Source of the DNA: Pseudolysinimonas_A sp039912695
GTDB lineage: Bacteria > Actinomycetota > Actinomycetes > Actinomycetales > Microbacteriaceae
Length of the DNA stretch: 64,000 nucleotides
NCBI RefSeq assembly: GCF_039912695.1
Contig: NZ_JBDSPJ010000002.1
Span: forward strand, 186,001 to 250,000
Direction of reading: 5' to 3'
The position numbers and the translations under genes are program-made. Shown here piece after piece: positions 44,413-52,835 of this stretch. Below the pieces are notes generated by a model, which saw only the letters and a list, made by a program, of their open reading frames with translations, ran no database searches and was not told where the DNA came from. The first letter of the stretch is position 1. Each line of letters starts with the position of its first letter.

Positions 44413-45160
44413 CCACCGCCTCCTGCTTCTGGCGGCGTTCGCTGAGATTCAGCACGATCCCGCCCGCGAGCAGACCCGCGGCGGCACCGACGAGGATGTC
44501 GACCCCGAGCGGGAGCGACGAAGCGGCCAGCGCAGCGAAGCCGCCCACCCCCGCGGCCACGAGACCTGCGCTGTTCTTAATCAGCGGCAGCGTGAGCAAC
44601 AAAAAGGTCAGCGGGATGGCGAGTTCGAGCGGAACCCAAGCGGGAATGAGACCACCGACGAGTACCCCGATTGCGGTGAGCGTCGACCATCCGATCCAGG
44701 CCGTGATTCCGGCGCCGAAGTAGTAGGCCCGCTTCTCGCGGTCGGGACCGCCCCCGTCGGGTCGGCCGAACCGCGCTGCCGCCATCGCGTACATCGGGTC
44801 GGATAACAAGAATGCCGCGGCCAATCTGGTGCCGCGTCGCCACGCCGACAGGTGCGGCTCGAGGGCTGCGCTGTAGAGCAGGTGTCGTGCGTTGATCACC
44901 GCAACGGTCGCCACGACGAGAGCAATGCCGGCACCCGCGTTGAGCAACTGGATCGCCGCCAATTGCGAGGCCCCCGCGAAGATGATCGGCGACGAGAGAA
45001 TCGAAATGAACGGGCTGACATTGGTCGAGGCCATCGCGGCACCCATTGCGAGGCCGAACGGGATGTACGCGAGCATCACCATCAGGCCATTCCGGATGCC
45101 GGCTCGTGCGGCAGCCCGCGCGCGATCGGCGTCCGTGAGCAACGGATCGACGGCAGTCAT
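44405..45160 (-). CDS. azlC: AzlC-family branched-chain amino-acid exporter subunit
   Basis: A 251-residue protein with seven or so spans: GIRNGLMVMLAYIPFGLAMGAAM, SPIIFAGASQLAAIQLLNAG, INARHLLYSAALEPHLSAW (the NARHLLYS motif of AzlC), and FLLSDPMYAMAAARF. With AzlD it forms a proton-driven exporter of leucine, isoleucine, valine or methionine. No Lrp-type regulator is next to it. The ATG follows AAGGTAGACGG, a weak ribosome binding site. Confidence 0.94.
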   Translation of the reverse strand: MTAVDPLLTDADRARAAARAGIRNGLMVMLAYIPFGLAMGAAMASTNVSPFISILSSPIIFAGASQLAAIQLLNAGAGIALVVATVAVINARHLLYSAALEPHLSAWRRGTRLAAAFLLSDPMYAMAAARFGRPDGGGPDREKRAYYFGAGITAWIGWSTLTAIGVLVGGLIPAWVPLELAIPLTFLLLTLPLIKNSAGLVAAGVGGFAALAASSLPLGVDILVGAAAGLLAGGIVLNLSERRQKQEAVDV

Positions 45161-45191
45161 CCGTCTACCTTGTCACCACCGCTCGATGTCA

Positions 45192-45218
45192 GCCACGGGC
45201 CGATCGAGTCGCCGTGGC
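45192..45218 (-). terminator. Hairpin just past the carboxylesterase gene
   Basis: Seven-base-pair stem GCCACGG/CCGTGGC with a thirteen-base loop, directly after the carboxylesterase stop (45220). No T-run follows, so termination is likely but not certain. Confidence 0.4.
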
Positions 45219-45219
45219 C

Positions 45220-46782
45220 TCAGATGGTGTCGGCGCGCTGAGTCTCGAAGAGGTGCGGCACGAACTGCGCCCACGCCTCGCGACGCTCCCGATTCGGATC
45301 GGACTCAACCCGGTCTTCGGCATCGATGATGAGCGTGCGGCGGTGCGCTTCGTCGTACCGCGGCCAGCCCGCATCCACCGTGCCGTTCTCGGCGAAGCGC
45401 AGCCAGTTCGTGCGCATGCGCCGACCGGTGCGTTCGAAGTCTTGATACCCGCCTAGGGCACCCATCACCCGGCCGTACCAGTTGCGTGCCAGGTCGAAGA
45501 CGGCGAACAGTTCGATGCCGTGCGTGGCGTCGAGTCCAATGAGCCTGGCCAGGCGCGGAGCGATGTCGAAGCGGTAAGCGTAGGTCGGCGCGTAGCGAGA
45601 GTGGCCCTCCATCACGCGAACCGACGGATACCAGAACGAGTAGTCGCCCGCGAAGTCGGCCGCCGCACGCGGCTTCGAGAGCCGCGGGTACATCCGCGCC
45701 AACCGTTGGGCCGACGAGCGGGGCGTGCGGGTCATGATGGCGTGGATCCGCGACGGGGTAGAGGCCAGGATGTCGAGCCGCCCGCGGAAGAACGAGCCTT
45801 CGCGTGCGTTCGTGCCGATGATCAGCGGGACGCGGTGGGCGGTGCCGTCGGCGAAGGCGTCGACCGGTCGTTGGGGCAAGAAGTCGCCATCGATGACCGG
45901 GCACAGCGCAATCGTGCCGGGCACGCGGTCGGGCGTCTCCTTCATCATCCGCGCGGTGGCGATAACGAGTTGGTTCGGGGTCGCGCTGTCGAGCAGCTCG
46001 GCCGCGTCCTGAGCGGTTGGCTCCGCGACGAGCGGACGCTCCATCACTGCGGCGAGGATCTCGAGGTAGTCGCGGGCCCAGAGTCCGGTGAGGTCAGGGG
46101 TGTAGATCGCCTCGGCGGGCGAACTCTCCGAGATCGCCCGGGCGAAGAGACCGGCCGCCGAGGGCACGGCCATCAGAGTCGTCACAGCGTTGCCGCCAGC
46201 CGATTCACCGAACAGCGTCACGTTGTCAGGATCGCCGCCGAAAGCGGCGATGTTCTCGCGCACCCACTGAAGCGCGGCCACCAGGTCACGGAGGCCAAGG
46301 TTGGACTCGAACGGACGCTCGGGCGCGGAGTAGCGGGTGAAGTCGAGGAAGCCAAGAGCGCCGAGCCGGTAGTTGAGGTTGACGAACACGACGCCGCCAT
46401 CGTGCACGAGACCTTCGCCCTGCGACGGCATCTCTTGCGAGGAGCCGACCGCGTAGGCGCCGCCGTGGATGTACACCATCACCGGTCGAGGCCGATCGGA
46501 GACCATTGCGGGCGCGATCACGTTGACCGTGAGGCAATCTTCCGACTGTGAATCGCTGCTCCCGGTGGTTGACGAAAGGAGCCGACGATCTTGGGGAGCC
46601 ACCGGACCGAAGGTGCTCGCATCGCGCACACCAACCCAGGGCTCGACGGGGCGGGGCGCGCGCAGGCGTAGGTCACCGACGGGGGCAGCCGCATACGGGA
46701 TGCCGCGCCAGAACCGCAATCCGCGGCGGACAACACCCTGTACCCGACCCCCTGTCACATCGACGAGAAGTCCGGAAGTCAT
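45220..46782 (-). CDS. Type B carboxylesterase
   Basis: A 520-residue alpha/beta hydrolase of the carboxylesterase/acetylcholinesterase family. Visible: FWRGIPYAAAPVGDLR, the family signature SEDCLTVNV, the oxyanion-hole VYIHGGAYAVGSS, NYRLGALGFLDF, FGGDPDNVTLFGESAGGNAVTTL with the nucleophile Ser, and the catalytic His in ATHGIELFAVF. It lacks a signal peptide and should be cytoplasmic. It cleaves carboxylic esters; the natural substrate is unknown. The ATG lies six bases after TACGAT, giving a leaderless mRNA. It is probably accessory in this otherwise conserved region. Confidence 0.94.
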   Translation of the reverse strand: MTSGLLVDVTGGRVQGVVRRGLRFWRGIPYAAAPVGDLRLRAPRPVEPWVGVRDASTFGPVAPQDRRLLSSTTGSSDSQSEDCLTVNVIAPAMVSDRPRPVMVYIHGGAYAVGSSQEMPSQGEGLVHDGGVVFVNLNYRLGALGFLDFTRYSAPERPFESNLGLRDLVAALQWVRENIAAFGGDPDNVTLFGESAGGNAVTTLMAVPSAAGLFARAISESSPAEAIYTPDLTGLWARDYLEILAAVMERPLVAEPTAQDAAELLDSATPNQLVIATARMMKETPDRVPGTIALCPVIDGDFLPQRPVDAFADGTAHRVPLIIGTNAREGSFFRGRLDILASTPSRIHAIMTRTPRSSAQRLARMYPRLSKPRAAADFAGDYSFWYPSVRVMEGHSRYAPTYAYRFDIAPRLARLIGLDATHGIELFAVFDLARNWYGRVMGALGGYQDFERTGRRMRTNWLRFAENGTVDAGWPRYDEAHRRTLIIDAEDRVESDPNRERREAWAQFVPHLFETQRADTI

Positions 46783-46788
46783 CTCGCC

Positions 46789-46794
46789 ATCGTA
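46789..46794 (-). promoter_or_regulatory. Probable -10 box of the leaderless carboxylesterase mRNA
   Basis: TACGAT on the minus strand, then GGCGAG (six bases), then ATG at 46782. Confidence 0.45.
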
Positions 46795-46889
46795 TGACCG
46801 TGCGCTGGACGCTTGCCGGGTGGTGTCTGTACGCCGCGTCAGATGATCAGACGGCGGGAAAGCTCACGCGAGTGCGGGAATCAGCGCGA

Positions 46890-48455
46890 TCAGCCGGAGC
46901 CCGCGACCGACACGGGATGATCGTAGATCCAGACCGTTTGACCGTCTCCGCATGAGACGGTGCGATCAGGGACACCGAAGCGCGCGCGAAGCACGTCACC
47001 GTCGATGGCGCGTTCGTCGCCTTGCTCATTGGCGTAGAAGAAGGTGCCGCTTTCCGAGCGGGAATACGCGCGATTCGTCAGCCAAAGATTTGGCACGACA
47101 TCGGGTGTGACGGGAATGAGTCTGAAGCCGGTCGCCGACGGCAGCGACACGCGGCGGGCATCCGAGAAGGTGGCGAACCCGACCTGCCCGGGAACGGCGT
47201 CATCGAGGCACCGCGTCTCGGCGCCTCGATACCCGAAGTAGCGGTCCGGACTAGCCAGATTCTGTAACCCCCCGGTGGCGACCCCGATGATGAGCAGACC
47301 CGCCGTCCCGGCGATCCCCACGGCACGCAGCGCCGACCATGGGAGCGCGAATGTCACGAGTGCGAACGGCAGAATGAGCGCGGGCCAAAAGTAGTAGTAA
47401 TGCGTGATCATCGCGATGAAAGTGGCTACCAGACCACCGACCGGCACGAGCCCGAGGTACACGGTGGCAAACATCCGGGGCGCATCGAGGCCGGCAGGGC
47501 GCCCGGCCACGAGTCGGACCCACGCCGTCGCTGCCGCGGCGAGGCAGCCGAGGGCGAGCAGCGCCCCGAGCGGAAGCACGAATCCAGCCGCAGGATCGAG
47601 CAACTGATAGGCCCAGTAGGGCTGAAGCTGCGAGAGCCGGGATCCGAACACGGTGGGATTCATATACGTGAACAGCCCGGTACCTTGCAGCGGGGTCACG
47701 ATCCCCCGCACGATCACCGCCACCGCGAGCAGGCCGAGCACCCAGGCCGCTGGCCGCACCGTCGATCGCCACCCCGAACGGACGAGGCGGGCGACGAGGA
47801 TGGCGACCAGACCGGGCGCCGCGAAGACCAAGGTGAGGGGGTTCGAGGCGATCGTCAGGGCGAGCCCGACCCCGATCACCGCGCGCATCCACGGGCGGGT
47901 GACGAGAAGCAACAGCGGTGCCCCGAGAAGCGCGAAGTACATCCCGGCGTAGTACGTCGGTGCCAGATGGAACGACATCACCCAACTGGTCCCGAGAAGC
48001 GGAATGAGCAGAAGCGGAACTATCGCAATCGCGGCCCGCAACGTCACGGCGATAGCGCCGCTGGTCGGCCACAGCGTTCGAGCGAGCCCCACAAACAGGA
48101 GGAAGATCACCACCTGGTTCAGGATCGCGACCGCGAGGTAGTAGCCGTAGATGCTCCCGCCGGCGACAACGAAGGCGATGCCGCTCATCGGCAGCTCCGG
48201 GAAGACGAAGACTTGCGGCGAGAAGCTCCAGTCCAGGGTCCGGCCCGCCGCGACGTCGCCCCAGAACTGGAACAGCGTGCCGTTGTCGCTCGAGCGCAAC
48301 TCCCACGAGATCGGCCAGGTCGAGGCAGCGCCCGGGTCGCCGCCCGCGCGAATCAGGAAGACAACGGCTGTGGCACCGCCGACGACCACCGCCGCAAGCG
48401 CAATCAGGCCGAACACAGCTCTGCGTGATCCGACCGGGTCACGCAGGTTAGACAT
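46890..48455 (-). CDS. Large multi-span membrane protein with an outer C-terminal domain
   Basis: A 521-residue protein with about eleven spans. An outer loop after span 1 (SWELRSSDNGTLFQFWGDVAAG) resembles the first outer loop of lipid-linked-sugar glycosyltransferases (GT-C fold), but the typical DD/DE motif is not clear. The last 130 residues are soluble and contain three cysteines (ETRCLDD, VSCGDG). The function is unknown. Its start overlaps the end of parE by eight bases, so it is made from the parE transcript, an odd partnership. No ribosome binding site other than the parE end is seen. Confidence 0.75.
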   Translation of the reverse strand: MSNLRDPVGSRRAVFGLIALAAVVVGGATAVVFLIRAGGDPGAASTWPISWELRSSDNGTLFQFWGDVAAGRTLDWSFSPQVFVFPELPMSGIAFVVAGGSIYGYYLAVAILNQVVIFLLFVGLARTLWPTSGAIAVTLRAAIAIVPLLLIPLLGTSWVMSFHLAPTYYAGMYFALLGAPLLLLVTRPWMRAVIGVGLALTIASNPLTLVFAAPGLVAILVARLVRSGWRSTVRPAAWVLGLLAVAVIVRGIVTPLQGTGLFTYMNPTVFGSRLSQLQPYWAYQLLDPAAGFVLPLGALLALGCLAAAATAWVRLVAGRPAGLDAPRMFATVYLGLVPVGGLVATFIAMITHYYYFWPALILPFALVTFALPWSALRAVGIAGTAGLLIIGVATGGLQNLASPDRYFGYRGAETRCLDDAVPGQVGFATFSDARRVSLPSATGFRLIPVTPDVVPNLWLTNRAYSRSESGTFFYANEQGDERAIDGDVLRARFGVPDRTVSCGDGQTVWIYDHPVSVAGSG

Positions 48456-50529
48456 CGATTCGACCTCGGTCGAGCCCCTGCCCGGCGATGATGAACTCTT
48501 TGCGCGGAGCGACGTCGTTGCCCATCAGTAGCTCGAAGACCCGTGACGCGTTCTCGGCATCCGTCACTCTGACGCGCCGGAGGGTGCGGTGTTGGCGACT
48601 CATCGTCGTCTCAGCGAGCTGGTCGGCATCCATCTCGCCGAGCCCCTTGTAGCGCTGGATCGGATCCTGATATTTCTTGCCGGTCTTTTCGAGGTTCTTC
48701 AAAACTCCGTGCAGTTCGACCTCGGAGTACGTGTAAATGACCTCGTTGGGCTTCGTACCGGGATTCATCACGATCACGCGGTGGAGCGGCGGCACCGCGG
48801 AAAACACCCGACCTTCGTCGATCATCGGGCGCATGTAGCGGAAGAACAGCGTCAGAAGCAGGGTCCGGATGTGGGCGCCATCGACATCAGCATCGGCCAT
48901 GATGATGACCTTGCCGTAGCGGGCCTGCTCGATGTCGAACGTGCGTCCGGAGCCAGCACCGATGACCTGGATGATCGAGGCACATTCCGCGTTGCTGAGC
49001 ATGTCGGCGACGGACGCCTTCTGCACGTTGAGGATCTTGCCGCGAATCGGCAGCAGCGCCTGAAACTCGCTGTCGCGCCCGAGCTTCGCCGTGCCGAGGG
49101 CCGAGTCGCCCTCCACGATGAACAATTCGGTACCCAGCACATCGTTCGAGCGGCAGTCGACCAGTTTCGCCGGGAGGGATGACGACTCGAGCGCGTTCTT
49201 GCGACGCTGCGTCTCTTTGTGGGCGCGCGCCGAGATGCGGGCTTTCATTTCGGCGACGATCTTGTCGAGCACGAGCGCCGCCTGCGTCTTGTCGTCACGC
49301 TTGCTACTCGTGAATCGTTCGGCCATCGCTTTGGCGATCACGTTTGCCACGATGTTGCGAATCGCGGGGGTGCCGAGCACCTCTTTGGTCTGGCCCTCGA
49401 ACTGCGGTTCGGCGATGCGAACCGTGAGCACGGCGGTCAGCCCGGCGAAGATGTCTTCCTTGTCGAGCTTCTCCGCCGCCGTGACCTTCAGGCGCCGCGC
49501 GTTTCTCTCGATCTCGGCACGGAGGAACTTCATCAATCCCTGGTCGAACCCGGCCTGGTGGGTGCCACCCTTCGGGGTCGCGATGATGTTGACGAACGAC
49601 CGGATCGTGGTGTCGTACCCGGTTCCCCAGCGCAGCGCGATGTCGACCTCGGCTTCGCGCTGCAGTTCGGTCGCGACCATGTGGCCGTCATCCTGAAGCA
49701 CGGGAACGGTTTCGCTATACGGCCCGCTGCCCTGGATGCGCCAGGTGTCGGTGATCGCCGCATCGGGGGCGAGGAAGTTGGCAAACTCCGAGATGCCGCC
49801 TGCGAACCGGAACTCGTCGACAGCGGGTTCTTCGGCACGCTCGTCACGGATTTCTAGTCCGAGCCCGGGCACCAGGAACGCGGTCTGCCGCGCGCGGGCG
49901 TGGAGTTCATCCATCTGAAAGTCGGCACCGCGGGTGAAGATCTGCCGGTCTGCCCAGTAGCGGATGCGGGTTCCGGTGACGCCCTTCGCCACCTTGCCGA
50001 CGACGGTGAGTTCGCTGCCGTTGGTGAACGGCGCGAACGGGGCGTCAGGAGACGGCTCACCCACATCCGCGAATCGTCCGGGTTCGCCGCGGTGAAACGA
50101 CATCGCCCAGGTCTTGCCGTCGCGGTCGACCTCGACATCCAGCCGCTCGGAGAGCGCGTTGACCACGGAGGCGCCGACGCCGTGCAGACCGCCCGAGGCG
50201 GCGTACGACCCCGACCCGAACTTGCCGCCGGCGTGCAACTTGGTGAAGACCACCTCGACGCCGGTGAGTCCGGTCTTCGGTTCGATGTCGACCGGGATGC
50301 CGCGGGCGCTGTCGCGTACCTCGACGCTCGCATCCGGGCGCAGCACGATCTCGATCTCGGTGCCGTGACCGGCGAGGGCCTCGTCCACGGAGTTGTCGAT
50401 GATCTCCCAGAGGCAGTGCATCAATCCGCGGGAATCGGTGGACCCGATGTACATGCCCGGCCGCTTGCGTACCGCCTCTAGGCCCTCGAGCACCGAGAGG
50501 TGGCGGGCGGAATAGTCGTCGCTCGCCAC
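48448..50529 (-). CDS. parE: DNA topoisomerase IV-like subunit B
   Basis: A 693-residue type IIA topoisomerase ATPase subunit. The GHKL ATPase has VRKRPGMYIGST, WEIIDNSVDEALAGHG (Glu, Asn), and GGLHGVGASVVNAL. The transducer and TOPRIM follow: ELFIVEGDSALGTAK (Glu), IIMADADVDGAHI (Asp-x-Asp), and LFFRYMRPMI. It provides ATP energy for ParC. GGAG lies before the GTG start. It is transcribed away from the DUF7455 gene and is cotranscribed with the membrane gene at 46890. Confidence 0.95.
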   Translation of the reverse strand: MASDDYSARHLSVLEGLEAVRKRPGMYIGSTDSRGLMHCLWEIIDNSVDEALAGHGTEIEIVLRPDASVEVRDSARGIPVDIEPKTGLTGVEVVFTKLHAGGKFGSGSYAASGGLHGVGASVVNALSERLDVEVDRDGKTWAMSFHRGEPGRFADVGEPSPDAPFAPFTNGSELTVVGKVAKGVTGTRIRYWADRQIFTRGADFQMDELHARARQTAFLVPGLGLEIRDERAEEPAVDEFRFAGGISEFANFLAPDAAITDTWRIQGSGPYSETVPVLQDDGHMVATELQREAEVDIALRWGTGYDTTIRSFVNIIATPKGGTHQAGFDQGLMKFLRAEIERNARRLKVTAAEKLDKEDIFAGLTAVLTVRIAEPQFEGQTKEVLGTPAIRNIVANVIAKAMAERFTSSKRDDKTQAALVLDKIVAEMKARISARAHKETQRRKNALESSSLPAKLVDCRSNDVLGTELFIVEGDSALGTAKLGRDSEFQALLPIRGKILNVQKASVADMLSNAECASIIQVIGAGSGRTFDIEQARYGKVIIMADADVDGAHIRTLLLTLFFRYMRPMIDEGRVFSAVPPLHRVIVMNPGTKPNEVIYTYSEVELHGVLKNLEKTGKKYQDPIQRYKGLGEMDADQLAETTMSRQHRTLRRVRVTDAENASRVFELLMGNDVAPRKEFIIAGQGLDRGRIDV

Positions 50530-50752
50530 GGGTTGTGCTCCTTCGGGACGAATGGCCGAAGCTGGCCGTCGATCAGACTAACCCCGCCTGCCGACGCCGC
50601 TGCCGCGACATTCCGCCCGACTCAGGACCGTCACACTCTCAGCAGAAAAACCGTGCGCCGTGAGCGAAATGCAACGCACGTGACACGTCTTCGACACGGA
50701 CGCGTGCTTGGATGGAGACACGGAACGCTGATCGCAACCCGAGGAGGAGCCC

Positions 50753-51004
50753 ATGTCGCAGTTCGCACCCGAGAACTCAGTTGACGAGTTGGATGTCGAT
50801 GGACGCAGCCTCGATGCTCACACCCTGACCGGCCTCGACCGCTGTGACTACTGCGGCGCTCAGGCCTACGTGCGTGCAACCCTCGCCACCGGCGAGTTGC
50901 TGTTCTGCGCGCACCACGCGTCGGAGTTCAAGTCGAAGATCCAGCCGATGGCGCTTGCGTGGCACGACGAGTCGAGCAAGTTGTTCGAGCCGGTCGGCGA
51001 GTAA
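50753..51004 (+). CDS. DUF7455 small zinc-binding protein
   Basis: An 83-residue actinobacterial protein. The core is GLDRCDYCGAQAYVRATLA and GELLFCAHHASEF, with two CxxC/CxHH pairs that should hold a zinc ion. The family is regularly found beside the principal sigma factor and parE; its function is unknown. A very strong ribosome binding site (GAGGAGGAG) precedes the ATG, which suggests high expression. A good terminator follows at 51021. Confidence 0.92.
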   Translation: MSQFAPENSVDELDVDGRSLDAHTLTGLDRCDYCGAQAYVRATLATGELLFCAHHASEFKSKIQPMALAWHDESSKLFEPVGE

Positions 51005-51020
51005 CCCCGCACTTCTTTCA

Positions 51021-51060
51021 CGAAAGCCCCGGTCCTGCCGTTTGAGGACCGGGGCTTTCG
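51021..51060 (+). terminator. Terminator of the DUF7455 gene
   Basis: Sixteen-base perfect arms CGAAAGCCCCGGTCCT/AGGACCGGGGCTTTCG with an eight-base loop, 17 bases past the stop. The 3' arm ends in CTTTCG, a short T-run inside the stem. Confidence 0.75.
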
Positions 51061-51082
51061 TCGTCCCGTGCTTGGATGGGGC

Positions 51083-51751
51083 GTGCTCAGGCGTCGTGCG
51101 GTCATCGACCTCGCTGCTTTCGCATCCAACATGTCTCTCTCGGGGTTGTCCGTTCTTGATGCACGTGCGGATGCTTTTGGCCACGGGCTGGCTTTAGTGG
51201 CACCCGTCGCGCTCGAAGCAGGCGTTCGCGGAGTGGTGGTCAGTGACGAACGGGATGCCGCAGTCGCCGTCGCCTGCGGCTTCAGTTCAAAAATGGTGAT
51301 TATCGATCGCGACGGTGCGGGTGCGGCTTCGCGTGCCTATGGGCTCGACGGGGTCGGAATTGCGGTGATGTCGGTCATCGGTGAGGTGGTAGCCGTCAAG
51401 TCGGTTGCCGAAGGTGCTGGCGTCTCGTACGGGTACACCTACCGCACGGCGTCCGCGACGCAGCTCGCGCTCGTCGCGCTCGGGTATGCCGACGGGGTGC
51501 CGCGGTTGGCCTCTAACCGGGCGCAGGTGATGGTCGGCGGTGGGAGGTATCCGCTCGTGGGCCGGGTCGCGATGGATCAGTTCGTCGTCGACTGCGGTGA
51601 CGACGTGCCCGAGCTCGGATCCGACGCTGTGCTGTTCGGCGACCCGTCTCGGGGCGAGCCGTCAGCACTCGACTGGGCCGAATGGACCGAGCGCGACGCC
51701 CTCGCGCTGACCGCCGGCATCGCCTCACGCGTGAACCGGGTAGCGCGATGA
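51083..51751 (+). CDS. Alanine racemase C-terminal-domain protein with a vestigial barrel (putative racemase beta subunit)
   Basis: About 222 residues. The N-terminal 85 residues are a shrunken, degenerate alanine-racemase barrel: in DARADAFGHG the PLP-binding lysine of KADAYGHG is Arg and the next Tyr is Phe. About 150 residues of the barrel, including the substrate-binding Arg and His, are missing. The C-terminal domain is complete and conserved: GVSYGYTYRT with the catalytic Tyr (Tyr265 in Geobacillus Alr), ALGYADGVPRLAS, and VGRVAMDQFVVD (the CMD loop). Alone it cannot bind PLP. The stop overlaps the next gene by four bases (ATGA). GTG 51083 is chosen; GTG 51068 is possible. Confidence 0.85.
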   Translation: MLRRRAVIDLAAFASNMSLSGLSVLDARADAFGHGLALVAPVALEAGVRGVVVSDERDAAVAVACGFSSKMVIIDRDGAGAASRAYGLDGVGIAVMSVIGEVVAVKSVAEGAGVSYGYTYRTASATQLALVALGYADGVPRLASNRAQVMVGGGRYPLVGRVAMDQFVVDCGDDVPELGSDAVLFGDPSRGEPSALDWAEWTERDALALTAGIASRVNRVAR

Positions 51752-52833
51752 GCGGCGCATCCGGCACTCGGCTCGAACTCGATCTCGACGCCCTCCGCCA
51801 CAACGTGCGGCACCTGTCGTCGCTCGCAGCTCCGGCCCGCACCATGCTCGCCGTCAAGGCGGATGCCTACGGCCACGGGATGCTGCCGTTCGCCCGCGCA
51901 GCCCTCGAGTCAGGCGCCGATTCGCTTGCGGTGCTCGATGTTCCCGCAGCCCTTGAGCTGCGGGCCGCGGGAGTTGACGCGCAACTCTTCGCTTGGCTGC
52001 ACGGACAGGACACTGACTTCCGCGCGGCGATCGAAGCCGACGTTGACCTGGGCGTCTCGTCGCTCCTCGAACTGCGTCGAATCGGTGAAGCGGGCGCGAC
52101 TCGTCCGGCCGACGTGCACCTGAAGATCGACACCGGTCTGCACCGAAATGGGGCGAGCCCAGAAAACTGGCCCGCCCTGGTCAGCGAGGCGATCGCCTAC
52201 GCCCAACGTGGTCGGGTGAAGATCGCCGGGCTCTGGTCACACCTCGCCGACGCCTCCCCCGCCGCCGACGCCGCCGCGCTCGGCGAATTCCGAGCGGCGA
52301 TCGCGGTTGCGGCCGGACTGGGTGTACCGACGGAGGGCGATGAACGACCGCTGCTGCACCTCGCCGCGAGTTCGGCGGGCATTCGTGAGCCCGAGGCACG
52401 CTTCGACCTCGTGCGGTTCGGCATCGCCGCCTACGGCGTCTCCCCCTTCGATGACATCGACGGCCCCGGACTCGGGCTGCGCGGCACGATGCGCCTCATC
52501 GCGACCGTGGTCGACGTTGACGGCTCGACGGCGACACTCGACGTCGGCTCGGCCGACGGAGTTCCGCCCTCGGTACTCGGTGCATCCGGCTCCGGCGCCG
52601 AAGTACTTCTCGCCGGGGAACGTGCGGCCGTCACAGCGGTTCGGATCGACACCCTTCTGGTCGCCATACCGGACGGTGTCGTCGCCGAAGTGGGTGCCCC
52701 AGTGGTGGTGTTCGGTGCTGGCGACGACGGTGAGCCGACGGTGGAGGACTGGGCGACCTGGGCGGGCACGATCGGCGATGAGATCCTCGCCCGATCCTCA
52801 CGACGCATCCCGCGAGTGCTGCTGGACGAGTAG
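51748..52833 (+). CDS. alr: Alanine racemase-like protein with an intact PLP barrel but no catalytic-tyrosine loop
   Basis: A 361-residue fold-III PLP enzyme. The barrel is intact: MLAVKADAYGHG (PLP lysine), LKIDTGLHRNG (the substrate Arg), GLWSHLAD (PLP-stacking His), and DLVRFGIAAYG. The C-terminal domain is shrunken: the GxGVSYGxTY loop with the catalytic Tyr is deleted (TVVDVDGSTATLDV), GYADG is GSADG, the CMDQ loop is RIDT, and TINYE is TIGDE. These are exactly the parts kept by the gene just upstream. Since each Alr active site uses lysine from one chain and Tyr265 from the other, the two could form one working heterodimeric site. Alone it may not racemise alanine. Confidence 0.9.
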   Translation: MSGASGTRLELDLDALRHNVRHLSSLAAPARTMLAVKADAYGHGMLPFARAALESGADSLAVLDVPAALELRAAGVDAQLFAWLHGQDTDFRAAIEADVDLGVSSLLELRRIGEAGATRPADVHLKIDTGLHRNGASPENWPALVSEAIAYAQRGRVKIAGLWSHLADASPAADAAALGEFRAAIAVAAGLGVPTEGDERPLLHLAASSAGIREPEARFDLVRFGIAAYGVSPFDDIDGPGLGLRGTMRLIATVVDVDGSTATLDVGSADGVPPSVLGASGSGAEVLLAGERAAVTAVRIDTLLVAIPDGVVAEVGAPVVVFGAGDDGEPTVEDWATWAGTIGDEILARSSRRIPRVLLDE

Positions 52834-52835
52834 CC

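Noticed and set aside
46783..46889. Weak hairpin near 46833-46857 after the large membrane gene
   Set aside because: Arms are short and imperfect and no T-run follows; not enough to call a terminator.
50530..50752. Region between parE and the DUF7455 gene examined for an RNA gene
   Set aside because: Contains the two divergent promoters and a strong ribosome binding site; no convincing conserved structure was seen.
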